Assembly: GCA_036873135.1 (NCBI GenBank)
Contig: JAPTYO010000007.1
Span: 2,834,763 to 2,898,762, forward strand
Direction of reading: 5' to 3'
Source: Clarkia xantiana subsp. parviflora
Lineage: Eukaryota > Streptophyta > Magnoliopsida > Myrtales > Onagraceae
Length of the DNA: 64,000 nt
Made by a program: the position numbers and the translations under genes. Shown in pieces: positions 34,279 through 48,123 of the stretch. Positions within the stretch are counted from its first letter, which is position 1, and each line of letters begins with the position of its first letter. The notes under the pieces were generated by a model. That model was given only the letters and a program-made list of their open reading frames with translations. It was not told the origin of the DNA and searched no databases.

Positions 34279-37200
34279 TAGTTGTTGCAGCACGTGCGTT
34301 GCACGTGCAAGTTGTTAAGTATTTAACTTTTTAAATATAGTAGACTCCTTGTGTAGGAGACGTGCTACAAATTAAGAAATATAATTCGGAAGAGTGAGAA
34401 TAATGTTAAAAAAATTAGATAGTTATGAAAGTCTAATGAAAAAAGAGTAAGAAAACAATGACTGAAAAGAGATTTAGCTTCAATATTTATCCATCAATAG
34501 CTTAGACATCATGCACAACAAAGTGTCTAGCAACACATACTGCATCGTTTAACTTCATACCCAAACTGTGTAAATGAACGTGGAGCCCTTTAAACTTTTT
34601 GACACATTCAAATTGTCTTAAAAAATCAAGGTTTTTTCCTGAACATATAAATAGCTACATCAGTACAAATCATATATATACCAAAAGAAAATGATAACTA
34701 ATGCATGTGTATATGTTATTATCATATAACCATATGCGTTAAATTGAAACATATAGCTCAATTTCTTTTACACAAAAAGAACTTATTGGTGTATATATTT
34801 GCACAAAATCAGAATTGTAGAATCTCAAAAGAATATACACTTATTACCTCTTGAATAGTCCATGCAAATGGAGAGCTTCAAAAGCCATTAGCATAACTCA
34901 TCAAAAAAAAATTGAGCTAAATCATCATATGCTTTCTACATTTGTAAAAAAAAAACTTTTTTAGTTTGTTCAGTATAATTTATTCATCAAGCAAAATGAT
35001 TAAGATTTAATGAAAAGCAGAAAGGGAACCAACCATTTCACTTCACCGTAGGCGACAACAACATCCATGTGCACACATACACCTGCAATAAAGGTCAATC
35101 AGAAGTATAAAGGGTTTCACATGTACAAAACTAAATAGATTATATCCGTGAAAACTATTGAATCTAAAATGTATTGAGTGTGTACCTAAAAAATTGACAG
35201 TCATTGGATGAAACTATTTCTACTCTAAATCCCTCATTTTAGACTTACAGGGTGTTGTTCTCTGAACTGGAAAAATTGGACCTCGAGGGACAATGACCTT
35301 AAGAAAATATAATTTGCATAGATTATATACCATAAGTAAACTCATATTTGATTTTATTTTCCTGGAACTGTTGTATCTAAGAGAGACCATATAATTAGAT
35401 ACCAACATATGTATGCACAGTGATATGCCCATTCATATTCCATCAGCACAAATTATACATGCAAATGAACATTGTCCATATGAGAATGACATATTCCATT
35501 CAACTTATAATTCTAAGCAAGGTATACACTCAAGTGGCTGCCATTCTCTAACTATTTGCAAGCATTCATATTGTAAATGGAAATATCAAGTCTCAAGTGT
35601 GGGATTGCAGTGAATAAGTATATATATACATTATTCATGGCTTACCAGTATCTACATATTCCCATGGAGTAAGGTGCTATGACGTTCCATAAGAGCATAG
35701 AAGTCGGACAATTTCTGCGGCCATAATCAGCAAAGGCTCTTTATATTGCAGCTTCAAGTTGAGAAATGATTAAATGATAGCAAGAGATTACATATAGCAG
35801 ACAGGGAAACTCAATGTGCATGCATAATTCATGAGTAAATTCAGCCAATCAGACTAAATTAATCAACAAAATGAAGAACCAATGACTTAAGGAATTATAC
35901 CGTTTATCAACTAACCATCTACCATCAACATGGATAACTCCAAAGTAACCAAGACAACCTCATAAACAAACAAAGAAGAAATCTCGCAAAAATGATGGTG
36001 ACAACATGCAAGACAACAAACACGTATGTCCACCTAGAAAACGGAATGAGTGTTGGCCCCGTCTCCCCATTTACGACCATCAAGCTAGTTCATAGAATTA
36101 CACAATTTTATGAAGGGTTTAGGGTTCATGTTGGAAGTAACATAGTAAAATAAAAAGCCAGATATGGCCATATGGGTGAGCATGAATGTAGTATGCGGTA
36201 CCTGCAGTACATACTCAATATTATCTGCATAAGTTTTCAATGATTCAATTTCATAGAATGAGTGGAGATTTCAATTTTTTTGACAATTTGTGTGCTTACA
36301 TTGTTCATCTTTCATGATGGGAAGCTATATGAAGCTCCCAAAACTGTGAAGAAATAGTTCAGAAGTAGTTCCCAACATAACTAAAAAGAATTATCAACCT
36401 ACTTGCCTGTAACAATTACTAAGCTAGTAAAAATATAGCTTAAGCACTGACTTGTAAAACATGATCAAGAGTAAGGAAAAGAGTTGACAAGTAAATGTGA
36501 AAAAAATAGGGGGAAAAACTTGCCTTAACCTTCGCTCCAGCCCAGTTTACGGTCAGCCAGCAAATAAAAGTACATTGCAATCATCATTTTAGTTATCTAA
36601 TGATCCACCATTAATAAAGGAGCAAATTTATAATTTATTAGAATTAAAAAAAAATTACCTTCCCAACAAAGACCATAGGTATCAAGAATGCGGGAACTGT
36701 CGAAACCAAACTCAGAAGAAGATATATACTCCAACTCTGAAATTCTGTTGGATATACCATACACGAAATTACATAAACATGGAACCAAATACATTTCATC
36801 TATATATATATATAAAACCACTTCCTCATATGCTAATTCAAATGTGTTACCGTAGGTAGATTGAACATAGTATTATCTAATCTCTCTAAGTCTCCAAAAT
36901 TGATCAAGCGTCAAGGAGAAATACATTTAATGTGAAAAAAGTCCAAATTACAGAAACAATCAAGAATGATAATGTAATAGCTACTCGAATATCCACAAGC
37001 ATTTAGTAATATTCTTCTATTGTCATTATTCCAATCTGAATCACCTCACCTATTTGAGTCTTAAATTCGAGCACCGAATCAATGGAGACCGACTGACTGA
37101 TCATCCTTTCCATTTTCACGACAGTTATGAAGTTGGGAGTAAGCCCATAAATCACGTATAATTTAGAATTCACATAACATCCAAATTCAATACTATGAAC

Positions 37201-38961
37201 ATGATTCTGAACAAACCTCATATAGCTTTTGAGGAATCACAATCCCTAGACAGAGAGAGAACCAGAACGGAGTGTAGCAGAGGAAGAAAATCTCTACCCT
37301 TCTCTTACTCGGATTGGGAGCGAGCCAAAAGCTGGAAGAAGGATAAGATGACACTGCAACCAAACAACAGTAATATTAGAGGAGGAAAGCTCCGACCTTG
37401 AGGGAGGGAAAAAGAAATATAGAGATGAGTTACCAGCCATTTGAGTGTTCACATCTCAGAAACTGATAGTCGTCTCCACGATTGTCAATACAGTGGGGAA
37501 TTGAGCAGAATGTATGAACGAGCAAAATATGGAAAACAAAATCATCAAATTTTAATTTATGACATAAAGTTCAACACAAAACCAACAGTAAGTCTCTTCA
37601 ACAAAATCTTGGGCACATATCACGTGGAGTTTTTTTTTTGTAAGTTTGCAAGACAGTCTTGGTCGAGGAGATGGAGAATTTCAATATCTAAACGGTTGCC
37701 ATAGTGATAACGATTTCCGTTCAAAGTTTCTACGAGCGTTGATTTTTTCTTACAGCTCCAGTGCGTCGAAGTAGTTGACAACACTCATCTTCCATACTTT
37801 GAGAATTCTTGGTACTTCATCTATGCATGTCATGAAAGTTGAAAGTCATTTCTTAGTTAAATCTCTATATCTATCAGACAACTAAATTATGCATAAAACA
37901 TTATAAGCAACAATAACCAACTCAAATCATTAAAACAATTCATTAGATGTGATTGTGCATTTAGTATTTTAATAATTTATATCATATATGCATCCAAAAG
38001 TTAAAAAAAAATAGCAATCAAACCCGATTCAAAAATAGCAATCAAACCCGATTCAAATCGTTAAAAATCGTATACGTTTTGAAAACTTTCCATCTGAAGC
38101 TATAAATTTAGAGATTGTTACAATGCTTATGTATACATGCGTTGACTTGCACAATAGGTTTTCCGTTGTTCTTTAAACTTACAGATAAACCAATTCCCAA
38201 TCAATAAACAAAAAACAACACAAATGGCAGAAGCCCCAAATTGCGTGTATTGTATAGGTCAATAACTTCCACAACAATTTCAATATTTTCAATCTGAGAT
38301 CTATGCAGAGAATTGGTTGCTTACCAAATTCTTTGAGCGGCTCCAAAGTCTAGAACTCAAATGTCTGTTAACCAAGTCGACCATTTTGTGTTCTGCAGCG
38401 ACCTTTAACTTTAGAGATGACATTACTCGGAAGGAACGTGCTGCAAGAAAATAAATTTCTTCCAACTCCCGTTGATGTAAGAGTGCTCTAGTGAGACTGG
38501 TGTGGTGGCAGAGGGGAGGTAGGCTTCGGGCGAGTGGCGGATGGCCGTGGTGCGGCGTGCCTATGGAGTTAGAAGATGGTTGATTTTGGAAATGTTAGGT
38601 CGTCGATGGAGCAGAGCTGTCGTTGGAAGAAGTGTTTGGCAGCGGCGGAGGCGAGCAGTGGGCTAGCGACACACTGTAAACGTCCGACTTGCCAAGCCTT
38701 GGCACTTGGCAGCCAAGGAGGAGGAACGACGTCAGACCCTCATGGTTGCATTTTCATTGTTGGGGAAAGTGTTCTGACACAGGCTGAGGAGAGAGGAGGC
38801 GTGAAAGTGATTTTTTTTTTTAATTGCCGGTTCAAAACTTCCGGGTCCGTATGGCCTGGTTCACATATAGGTTTGGCCGGCCGGTTGAAAATTACACATT
38901 TTGTAGGGTTGTGTCATTTGGGGGTGAGGACCCATCCCATTTAATATATTGGTATAATAGA
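34278..38961 (-). mobile_element. Helitron, 4684 bp, non-autonomous or with captured DNA
   Basis: Read on the minus strand: the 5' end TCTATTATACCAATATATT at 38961 follows an A (complement of 38962), and the 3' end CTAG at 34281-34278 precedes a T (complement of 34277). A perfect eight-base-stem hairpin (GCACGTGC AAC GCACGTGC) lies about eight bases inside the 3' end. The 5' terminal ~55 bases match the smaller Helitron ending at 27039. I recognise no Rep/helicase. The interior has exon-like pieces with splice-type borders, for example about 36660-36740 on the minus strand, and a GC-rich block near 38460-38760, suggesting captured host sequence that I cannot name. Confidence 0.75.
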
Positions 38962-39430
38962 TATATATATATCAACACACAATAATGGAAAGAGATACCA
39001 ATATGAAACATTGTCCCTAGCTACCTAATACTTCGGACTTATGAAATAAAATTTGCAGAAAAACGTACTTGTGATTAGTTTTATTGAAAAAAAACAAGCT
39101 TCTTGACTTGAGAGAGGTTAAGGTTTTTTTGGTTCATTAATGATCAATTTGCATGGAGTAGAACAAGACGTGTAGAGAACAGACTCTGGATAGAGACGTA
39201 CGTGCGACCCTCAACTTTTAAAATCAACTTTTGTCGGCTATTAGTTAAATAGTTGATGGTCTTATCCTATCACGCAGTATTTTACATTTCAAAACCTAAT
39301 ATATAGAAATTTACTTATTGTAACCTCACTATTAGTGTGAATTTTTGGAATTATCTCAATTATTATTTTTATTTAGTAGGTCATCTATTATGATTTATAA
39401 ATCACACCTTGCTCAAATTCACCTATTTAG
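38962..39430. other. Short spacer between Helitron and CACTA element
   Basis: AT-rich, no feature recognised. Confidence 0.5.
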
Positions 39431-41820
39431 TTGCACTACAAGAAAATCAGCAATTTGTGACGGAATTTTTGTGAGGGATTTAATCCCTCAAAATTTAGTG
39501 CTTTTTGTAAGGGATTTATTAGAGTTTGGTTAGGAAACATGTTTTAAGGAAAATTCCCTCACAATTTTAATTTTCCTAAATAAAATACTGAGTGATTTGT
39601 GAGGAAAACTTTCGAAGGGATAATTAAGGGTTTTTACTATATTTTCCGTAAATATATTTTTTAGGAGAAATCCGTTAATAATAACCCTAGCTAACATGAA
39701 GTTTTGTGAGGGATTTAAATTCCTCACAAAAGTTATTTCATTTGTGAGGGATTTTCCTTAAAAAATAATATATAATATTTAAAAAAAAAAAAAAGAGTAA
39801 AGATGGAGGGGAGAAAAGATAATACGATTCACGGCTTCTGAAGTTAATCTAACACTAACTTCGAACCAATGTTATCAGAACTGGATAACCGACCAGGTAT
39901 CTGGTTTCAGGTTCAAACGGTTCCATAAAGCCCAACTCCCTCGCACACTCCGTCAAGTAAGGATAGGCTCCTTCTCCATCCAGTGATTTCCTCCAAAACC
40001 CTAAACCTATGATTCTCTGGATTCTGGAGACAAAAGGATGGCTTGGTGATTCTATCTCTCTCGGATCTATGGATTTCTTTCTTCAACAGCTGTTGGATCT
40101 CTTCTGCAGCTTCCCCCTCCACCATCTCGGCCGCGTCATCCTCTGTGTCTAATTCCATATTTCGGACCGCAAGCATTGATTCATGGCCCCTTAAGGAGGA
40201 ATCAAATTCCACTATGCAAGAGTTCGCATCTCCAGATCCGATTCCACAATGCAGAAGCTCGGATTCCCGAGTATGAAGACGTTGGATCAGTTCAAGTCTC
40301 TGTCGAGATCCGCGGAACCACGAAGAGCGTGTCCTTCCCTCATCGTCCATTTTCAGATTCACTTTCTATTGGATGTTTCGCCAATTTGATCACAGCAGGT
40401 ATTAATCTGAATTTCACATGTTTGTTCTGAATCAGCCTTAGTTTGAGTGATCCTACTGATTGTCGGCATTGATCTTTTGCTGAACGGAGAAACTAGTGAA
40501 ATAGCAAGCATCTGTAAAAAAGTGATCTCGAAATGGCGGTATGAAAGCTTTAGGTCATATTATCTGCATTTTGTTCACTATCTATGGCTTAATAATCCGC
40601 AATTTGTATCTTCTGTTGAATGTTAAACGTCTTTGGTCCTTGGATGTTGATTTTGGAACTGTTGGATGCTGTTGTTGAATTGCTTTATGTAAAAACCGTA
40701 TGGGTTTACAAGAAACCAGACATCTCCCAGCTTCCATTCCCCACATATTTTGGTGGTGAGGATGAAGATGAAGATTTGGAACCCATACTTACGCTGATCC
40801 TAACTTTTATTTAAAGTTGGACAATAAGCAGGTATTTACATCAAATCAAATCAATCAGTTTGATCCTTAAATTGATTAACCCTAAGCTGGACATTATTGT
40901 TCTAAAATCTGTTCATGGTAATGTACTACCACAGTTCTTCTTCGATTGAATTCCTGAATGATATGGCATACAGGATTACAGTCATTTTACTACTTGTAGT
41001 AGCACAAAGTATGTAATTCAGTTGATTCGCTGGTCCTGAATTTAGGAGATTAGGAAGTCGTAGAGTTTTGATTTTGGATGACCTCAATCATATCTGTTTA
41101 ATCCCATCTTGGAATGAAGAAGATATGAAATTGGAATTTTATATGCATTTTTGGAATTTTATGGACCTGAAAAATCATTCATTGCTTTTGAATCTGCTTA
41201 ACTTTGTATCCAATTGCCAAAATCTGGGTCCGCACCTATAGCTGGTGATGGGCAAGTTGAAGAATTTAGATACATACTTATTTGGACTGCCAATGATTTG
41301 ATTAAACCTAGTCAGTTTTTTTAGAGTCCATCTGTTTTTCCCTGTTGAAGGTGAAGTTGGTGCCTAAGCCTAACTGATCTTGTGCTGATTTTAACTTTTT
41401 ATGCATTTTCATAGACATATGTTGCTCACGATCTTAGGTGTAAGTTACTTAAATCTGGTTTTCAATCACCATAGCACGTAACTTTGTTTTTTTCTTAGTT
41501 CTGGTTTGTGGGTGTATGTTTTTCTGATTAAGGTTAACTCAGTTTGATGTGAGCAACAGTGTTTCAATTATCTTTGATAAGTATTGAGCGTGTCTTCTTA
41601 TATTACAGTTCTAGTAAGGTGGCCTGACATATGCTTAATATAATAGTTCTAATTTATTGCTTTAGTTCTGATGGTCTAATCCCACACTGTGAATTCCACC
41701 AATATGTGCCTTAATCCATGTTATGAGCAATGCTTTTTTTTTTGTTTTAAAAAGATGTTATGAGCAGTATCAATTTGTAACTAATTTCCTGGATATTTTT
41801 TTTACCCTCTTTTTCAACAG

Positions 41821-42356
41821 GTTGCTTGGATCCGGAAAATTTCAGGCAGTTTAAGCTTGTCAAACGGGAATAGCTGAGCCATAATGTTGCAGAATTGACT
41901 ATTGACTATTGCATTATTTTCATTAACACAGTTGCAGAACTAGTATTAACTACTTCAGATGCAATCAGGTTAGTTGGAGTGCTCTCCTCTTTTTTGTGTA
42001 TTGAGCACCCTCTTGATGAATACTAATGAAATCCTTATCTTTAAGGAAGAACAAGGAGTTAACTCGAACTGGAAAATTCTACCTCAAACTAAAGTCCTAG
42101 CCATGAGCAAACTCTCTATGTTTTGCATTTTGAATAGATTGTTGCGTAAAATTAGGGAAGATGGAGTGAACTAATTTACAGAGACAAGTTTAAATTCTAT
42201 GGTTATTGTACTGTTATAATTTCACAGTAAACAATATTTTATCAACGTCTCGTATTGTTGACCAGGGGCAATGATGCCCAGGGAGAGGAGGTTATAAAGC
42301 CGTACACTCCAACAACCTTGGATTCTTATGTTGGGCACTTTGAATTGGTGATCAAG
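41821..42356 (+). pseudogene. Captured NADH-cytochrome b5 reductase exon fragments inside the CACTA element
   Basis: After an acceptor at 41820, 41821-41895 encodes CLDPENFRQFKLVKRE, a stop (TAG), then LSHNVA: the FAD-domain start of plant microsomal cytochrome b5 reductase (CBR1 type), where the family has a Gln codon at the stop. After an acceptor at 42265, 42266..42356 encodes GNDAQGEEVIKPYTPTTLDS and on to HFELVIK with a donor at 42357, the RPYTP-type FAD-binding region. The exon normally between them (PTPTSVLGLPIGQHI) is absent. No FAD/NADH domains follow. It cannot make a functional enzyme. Confidence 0.85.
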
Positions 42357-43023
42357 GTATCATCATTTGGAAAATTCTTTATCATCAGAATATATATGCT
42401 TCTAGCATTATCATCTCTGTTCTACCAAATTCTTCATCTGTTTATCACATTTAGTTGGTGCCTCAATCATATCTGTTTAATCCCATATCTGCTTTTAATT
42501 ATTCACTTATCTTTGTTTCAGTCAGTAGGCCATAACTATGCAAACCCAATATGGGAGGAATTATTGAATGTAATGCTTCTAATGGTAACACTAATTCAGG
42601 GTATGTATCTATCTATGCATTGTCTAATCAACGCTCAATTTATTTTGCTTGTGGGGTAACAAGTTAAATCAGTTAATTAGGTTGTGGGGTACCAAGTTAA
42701 ATCAGTTGATTAGGTTCTTTTCTGCCACTATTATGTTGCATATGTGTTAGTAAATTCGGTTTATTCTGTTCACAGGATAAGTTGGATGAAGTTGCAAAGA
42801 AGATTAATAGTGCTATGATTTTGAGCAGGGACTTGAATGGTGGTATGATTTTGAGCGGCTTTGAATTTTAGAGTTCTCTTTGATTATATGTCTTAGCTTA
42901 ATTTTGTAGTTAATGGACAAATTTGTTATTTAATATGATAGTACTTAATTATGTAATCTTTCAAGTTTTATATGATATCATACTTTTGCATTATATATTG
43001 GGTTATTAATATTAATTCTAATT

Positions 43024-43024
43024 A

Positions 43025-43066
<42 letters not shown>

Positions 43067-43075
43067 TTATATTAA
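43024..43075. repeat. TA then TAA microsatellite
   Basis: A (TA)n run passes into (ATA)n within the right part of the CACTA element. Confidence 0.85.
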
Positions 43076-43882
43076 TATATATTTTATTAATTCCTCAAAA
43101 AATCCCTCATAAATTCCTAAGAATATAATTCCTCAAAAAACTCTAGGTAATTAAACCCTTACAATTCTCTAAAAAAATCCCTTAAAAATGGACTCTCAAA
43201 AAATCCCTTAGTAATTTATTACCGAAAACTCTAAAAAATTCCCTAAATATTTTTTGAGGGATTTGATTTTTAGACTGTTTGGTACGGATTTTTTAACTGA
43301 AATCCCTCACAAATTTTTTTAAGGGATTTCCCTATAAAACCGCATTTTTTCTGGCGGGGCTATTTGATAGAAGCATGTCTCTTACAAAATCCCTCACAAT
43401 ATGATTTTTTTGAGGAATTTTAAAAAATCCCTCAAAAAATTGACCCTCACAAATTAAAGAATTTCTTGTAGTGTTGGCTCATCTAGACTGATCACTTGAT
43501 CAGAAAACTATCCACAGGGCTCACAATGCAATACAAGAAAACAACGGGTATCACCTATTAGCCAATTAATTGACGGTTGTTGTGGTGATTTTTTTTTTCC
43601 CAACGGGTATCAGCAACGGACATGCCATTGGCTAAGTATAATCTATATATCAAATTACTTGTCCTAAATGATTAAGCTGTTGAAAACCCCTCCTTCGTGA
43701 GACCCTTGTTTTTTGCCGAATCATTTTTCAAGTATTAAGACATATTAAAAATGAGAAGTGGACATCATTATGATAAGATTACAAATTACAAACGGATCAA
43801 ATTTTTATGTGCTAAACTCCAAGAAGCTATACAGTAAAAATAAAAATAGAAATTAAAGCGCGAAATGAAGAGATAATTCAAT

Positions 43883-45530
43883 TTAGAGGCCTGACGTGAA
43901 GGGAACTCCAATTCTAGACACCCAAGAGTTGCCAGCAATGAATTGGCCAACGGTAAACTTTGAAGCTTCAGTAGAACTTGTGATAACACGGTACCCTCCC
44001 CACTTGACTCTTCTAGAAGTAGAAGACCCAGGACCTGTATTCTGGTACTCACCATAGTAAAGTGTCCTTAGCGCAAAATTCCCATCCCACTCCATCCACC
44101 CTGCAGGGTTAATCAGGCTGTCCAGGTATGTCTTCATGAATACCGTCCTCGAGTACTGCTTCCATGGCCGTCCGAGATACGTCTTCACTGAGCTCTGCAC
44201 TGCTCTGAGCTCCGGTGAGGCAGTAACCCTACAGTTATGGATGGAGATTCCTGTGTTCTGGTTCGGGTCGGTCCTGCCTTGAGCCGTGATGGTGTTGGTC
44301 TTGTTGGGCGGCCTCCGAGCAAATATATTGCAGTTTTGGAATACGACGGCCGCGTTTCCGAAGATGAAGTCAACCGTACCGTAAATGTTGCACTCACGGT
44401 AGAATTGTCGCTCGGAGTGGACGTAGAGTGTGTCTTGGTACCCCTCGAAGCTGCATTTGTAGAACAATGAGAGGTCCGAGCCTGAACGAAGGGCCACTGC
44501 CTGATGATTTGCTGCACCGGCCGTGTTGCGGAAAGTCATGTCCCGAGCGATGAATCCGTCTCCCACCACAGCTGTTAATTAAATTGGTTATGAACCATAT
44601 ATTTCGTTTATCCGAATATAATAAAATATATTTTCTTAATATATTTATTCTCTAATATTTGAAGAGGATCTTACCAACGGTGGCCGATTTGAAGGTGGTA
44701 TAGCCTCCGCCGACGCTTCTACTACCCGTCACTATAGTTTTTCCAATACCGTCACCCATAAACATGATGTTCTTCATCTTCGACCCGACCTCGATGTTTT
44801 CCCTATACATCCCTGCCTTGATATGGATGATGTACCTGTTGCTACCTGATCGCTTAGACGCGGCTGTTACAGCTTCCTTTATCGTCTTGTAGTTACCCGA
44901 ACCGTCTTGGGCTACTACGATGTTAGCCCTAATTGAGGTCGACGTCTGGAGGAGCTTCCTATCCCCGGGCTTGACCCAAGTTGGGTACCCGTCTTTGGTG
45001 CTCGGGGGGCTGTACGGCACATCGTTCATGGCTAGTGTGTTGCTGATCAAGTTGGAGACGTTATTGGAGAGGAGAGGCAACATATAATTCGACACACCCA
45101 ACTCGACAAACCCTTGGCGACACGTTTCGAGATTGGTTAGTGCTGTGCTGAGCCATGTTTGGGAATCTTGTTTGGTGCATTTGGTGTATGGGTTAGCAGT
45201 CTGGTTCAAACGAAGGATTGTGTGCTCGTAGAGTGTAATGCAGTCGGCCCAAGCGGCTTTCTCCTTTTGGTTACGGCATTTTGAGCCGATCGAGTAGGTG
45301 TGGGTCTTGGCGTGCTCCGCACGCTCCAGAGCGAGGGTCAACGATACTTTGAGAAAGTCGGACTTTCCTTTTATAGAAATATTTTTAGGGTTTTGGGTGA
45401 GGAAGTACTCGCATGGCTTAGGGTGGGGTGTCTTGTCGCACCATGATTTGATCTCAGCGGGTGTGCATGCAAGAACAGTCGAGCTATAGAATAGAACGAA
45501 GAAGAAAATGATGGACGGTAGATATTCCAT
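43883..45530 (-). CDS. Pectinesterase with PMEI pro-region (PME gene 3)
   Basis: Two exons, 44675..45530 and 43883..44571, with a 103-base intron, encode 514 residues. Signal peptide about 1-21, PMEI pro-domain (KSWC, KPCEYFL), RKLL at 191-194, and a complete active site (QAVAL, QDTLY, DFIFG, LGRPWK). It differs from PME gene 4 at only about eight residues. Two changes are at otherwise constant places in this cluster: KAGMYREN for KAGTYREN, and GGGYTTF for GGGSTTF. It diverges from gene 4 with 3.4 kb between the starts. The CACTA element ends 410 bases beyond its stop codon. Confidence 0.95.
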
Positions 45531-45609
45531 GGTTTTAGGGTTTAGGGTAAGGAAATAGTTGTATGCTGGTTTTTGGTATATGTTATATTTTGATTGAATC
45601 AGTATTCAC

Positions 45610-45618
45610 TATTTATAG
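45610..45618 (-). promoter_or_regulatory. TATA box of PME gene 3
   Basis: CTATAAATA on the minus strand, about 80 bases upstream of the start codon, the same spacing as in PME gene 4. Confidence 0.65.
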
Positions 45619-48123
45619 AGAAGTTAGTTAGTTAGGTGGAAGCAGGGGTGGGCATTGCATTGCATGCTATTACATGTATGCATGTCGTTTCCTTCCTTTT
45701 AATTAGATTCATGATGATTAAGTCACGTCCAATGATTGTTTAGAATAAAAAAAAAGTGTGTCTGTAGCTTGGTTGATTAGATTTCCACCCCATTTCCAGC
45801 TAATTAAATTATATCATCATATTATCCTATATTCATCATTGCTAGTTATATTGATTATTATTGCAGGAAATTAAAATGCACCACCAGCCAAAGTTTTGTC
45901 AACTAGATTATTCTTCTTTTTGTAGGTCAATAAATTCTTTTCATATCTCTTTTATTCCTTTGAAATGGTCCTTAATTATCCAATGTTGTTTAATAATTGG
46001 ATTATATTTATGGAAGAGGTTGCTAGAAATATACCAAGCTATCTCACATGTTGAGCTACTAACATATACAAACTTATGTTAAAATATCATTAGTTGTGTT
46101 TTGGGTAAGCAAATTTGTTTTTAAAAGAATATATACATTTTATTGTTGATTAATTTGTTATAATGGTGTACATAAATTAAAATATATGATATCATATATT
46201 ATTCGAAAGGTCTTTTATCTCTACTTCACATGAAAAAAATAATTCGTACATCAGTGTATAACGCAAAAGGTTATAGAATTTTTATTATTACAATATATGA
46301 TTTCGCATGTCATTTAGAAAGCTCATCACATCAATCTTTACATAAAAATATAATCATAAATTAGAATGCCTAAGAAAAAAAATCAATCTTTAGTTAATAG
46401 TAATAGTCAAAATTAATAATATTACCGTAAGTAGAAGTATATATATATATATATATATATTGAAATTTGAACTAGTATAATAGTATTTAATCATCTTTCT
46501 TTTCTTGGTGCGTTTTAGAGTGTTAAATTAAAAATGGATGTGTTAAGATTGGCACAATAATAAGAAGAAGAAAAAGAAGATAGGTTTAGAAACTTTAAAT
46601 CTTAGAACGATTGAAATTGACAATTTACATCATTATTTAACAGAACCGGAATTATATTTGAGCTGATTTAATCAAGTTTGTTGGTGTTAATTAATTTGAT
46701 CGACTTCCGTTCGGCTCTTCTTAATTACATGTTTTTGTTAGTTGTTATACACGGTAGTTCGTTATCCATTTCTCCAAGTAAAATTAAACTAAAGGTTTGT
46801 TAGTTGTACAGGGGACAAGTTGATGTACTAATTATATATTTGACCGCAAAAAAAAAAAAAAAATTGGTAGCACAATAATTTGAGCCAACAAAAAGAAAAT
46901 TAACCAAAGACTTTATAGTATTTATGTTATTATAATGATAGGCAAACGGCTTCATATAATGGGCAATATCTCTCACACGTATAATCAATTAATTAAAATT
47001 TGTTCAAAAGGAATCCTTAACTAGCGGTTATTACAACTAACTATACATGCATATTAATTATAATGTACTCAGCATATCGTATAGCTAAGCTAGCATGGAG
47101 AAATTAGACACCGCATGTCGTGTCGACATTGTATCAAAATCTCCAATTATTGCTACGATGAGTTTTCCGTGCATATATCATTATCCTAAAATGAACAAAG
47201 ACATTCACTGCATCTACGCTTGTCAAAGTACGTAACTGTGTACGTCTTCGTCAATGTTTTCTTGGCATGCGTGAATTCAATATGCATGAAGGTTTTGTGT
47301 TGTAATATAATAGAGCGATGAGTGTAATGCAGAGAGAATGTGAAACATTGGGTGGTGGGCTTCATTGATCAGCTCCGTTATCAAGCTGCATCCCGGGCTT
47401 TGTGGGCTTTGTGTTCATGCCTATTATTTATGTTAGTCCATTTTGTTGTTTTATGGGCTTTATTATGTTGATATTGTTTCTTGAGGACCAAGTTGTTCAC
47501 TTCTATCACTACGGTATGTAACGTCGGCTTTGGTTAGTTCATTGAAATCCACGTAATAAATAGGAAAAAGTAAGCAAAGGTATAGTAAGATGAGCTAAGT
47601 AGTTCATTGGTTGGAGTATGAAGTGTGTGATTGCAGGCCTAATTGAACTAAGATGAGCCTCAACTTTAATACGCTTATACCGGTGTTGAGTATAGTAAGT
47701 TAGGTCTGAGAATCTGCAAACGAATGGTGGTTTTCCATATATGTGTTTTACGATTTTGCGATCCAGCATCGCCAGTTTGGTGGCCTTTCCTGTTCGCCCT
47801 ATTTCATGTCATTGAGCGTGCAATAAAATTGTGTGTTTATAGCAAACACAAGTGCATAATAGTATGTCAAATGTGTATTTCTCTCTTTGTAAATTAAGGT
47901 ATTTTGTACGAGTGGCTATTCATGCATGAGCTAGATATTATAATATGTGTAAATATACGTAATTCTGAGATATGTATCTATTTTTTTAATATAAATTAAT
48001 TTAAAATTAAATTTACATGTAAAACATGAGTTAATACCCAGCGGTGAAATGAGAGGGAATGAAAAGACCTAAATGGTGTGTAAAAGCTTTTGAAACCTCA
48101 TAAGATTATTTAAATATAAACCA

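Larger units (their letters stand above)
39434..43473. mobile_element. CACTA transposon, 4040 bp, carrying host gene fragments
   Basis: The left end CACTACAAGAAAATCAGC and the right end TTTCTTGTAGTG are inverted repeats, and TTG flanks both sides (39431-39433, 43474-43476) as the 3-bp target duplication of CACTA elements. Both subterminal regions are packed with GAGGGATTT / AAATCCCTC units in either orientation (39450-39770 and 43090-43450), the presumed transposase binding sites. I recognise no intact TNP2-type transposase. The interior has plant-gene-like composition with exon/intron structure, including cytochrome b5 reductase pieces. Confidence 0.9.

Noticed and set aside
39913..40362. 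149-codon minus-strand frame in the CACTA element as a transposase
   Set aside because: No TNP2/TNPA motif recognised; it may be captured host DNA or chance, so I left it within the element.
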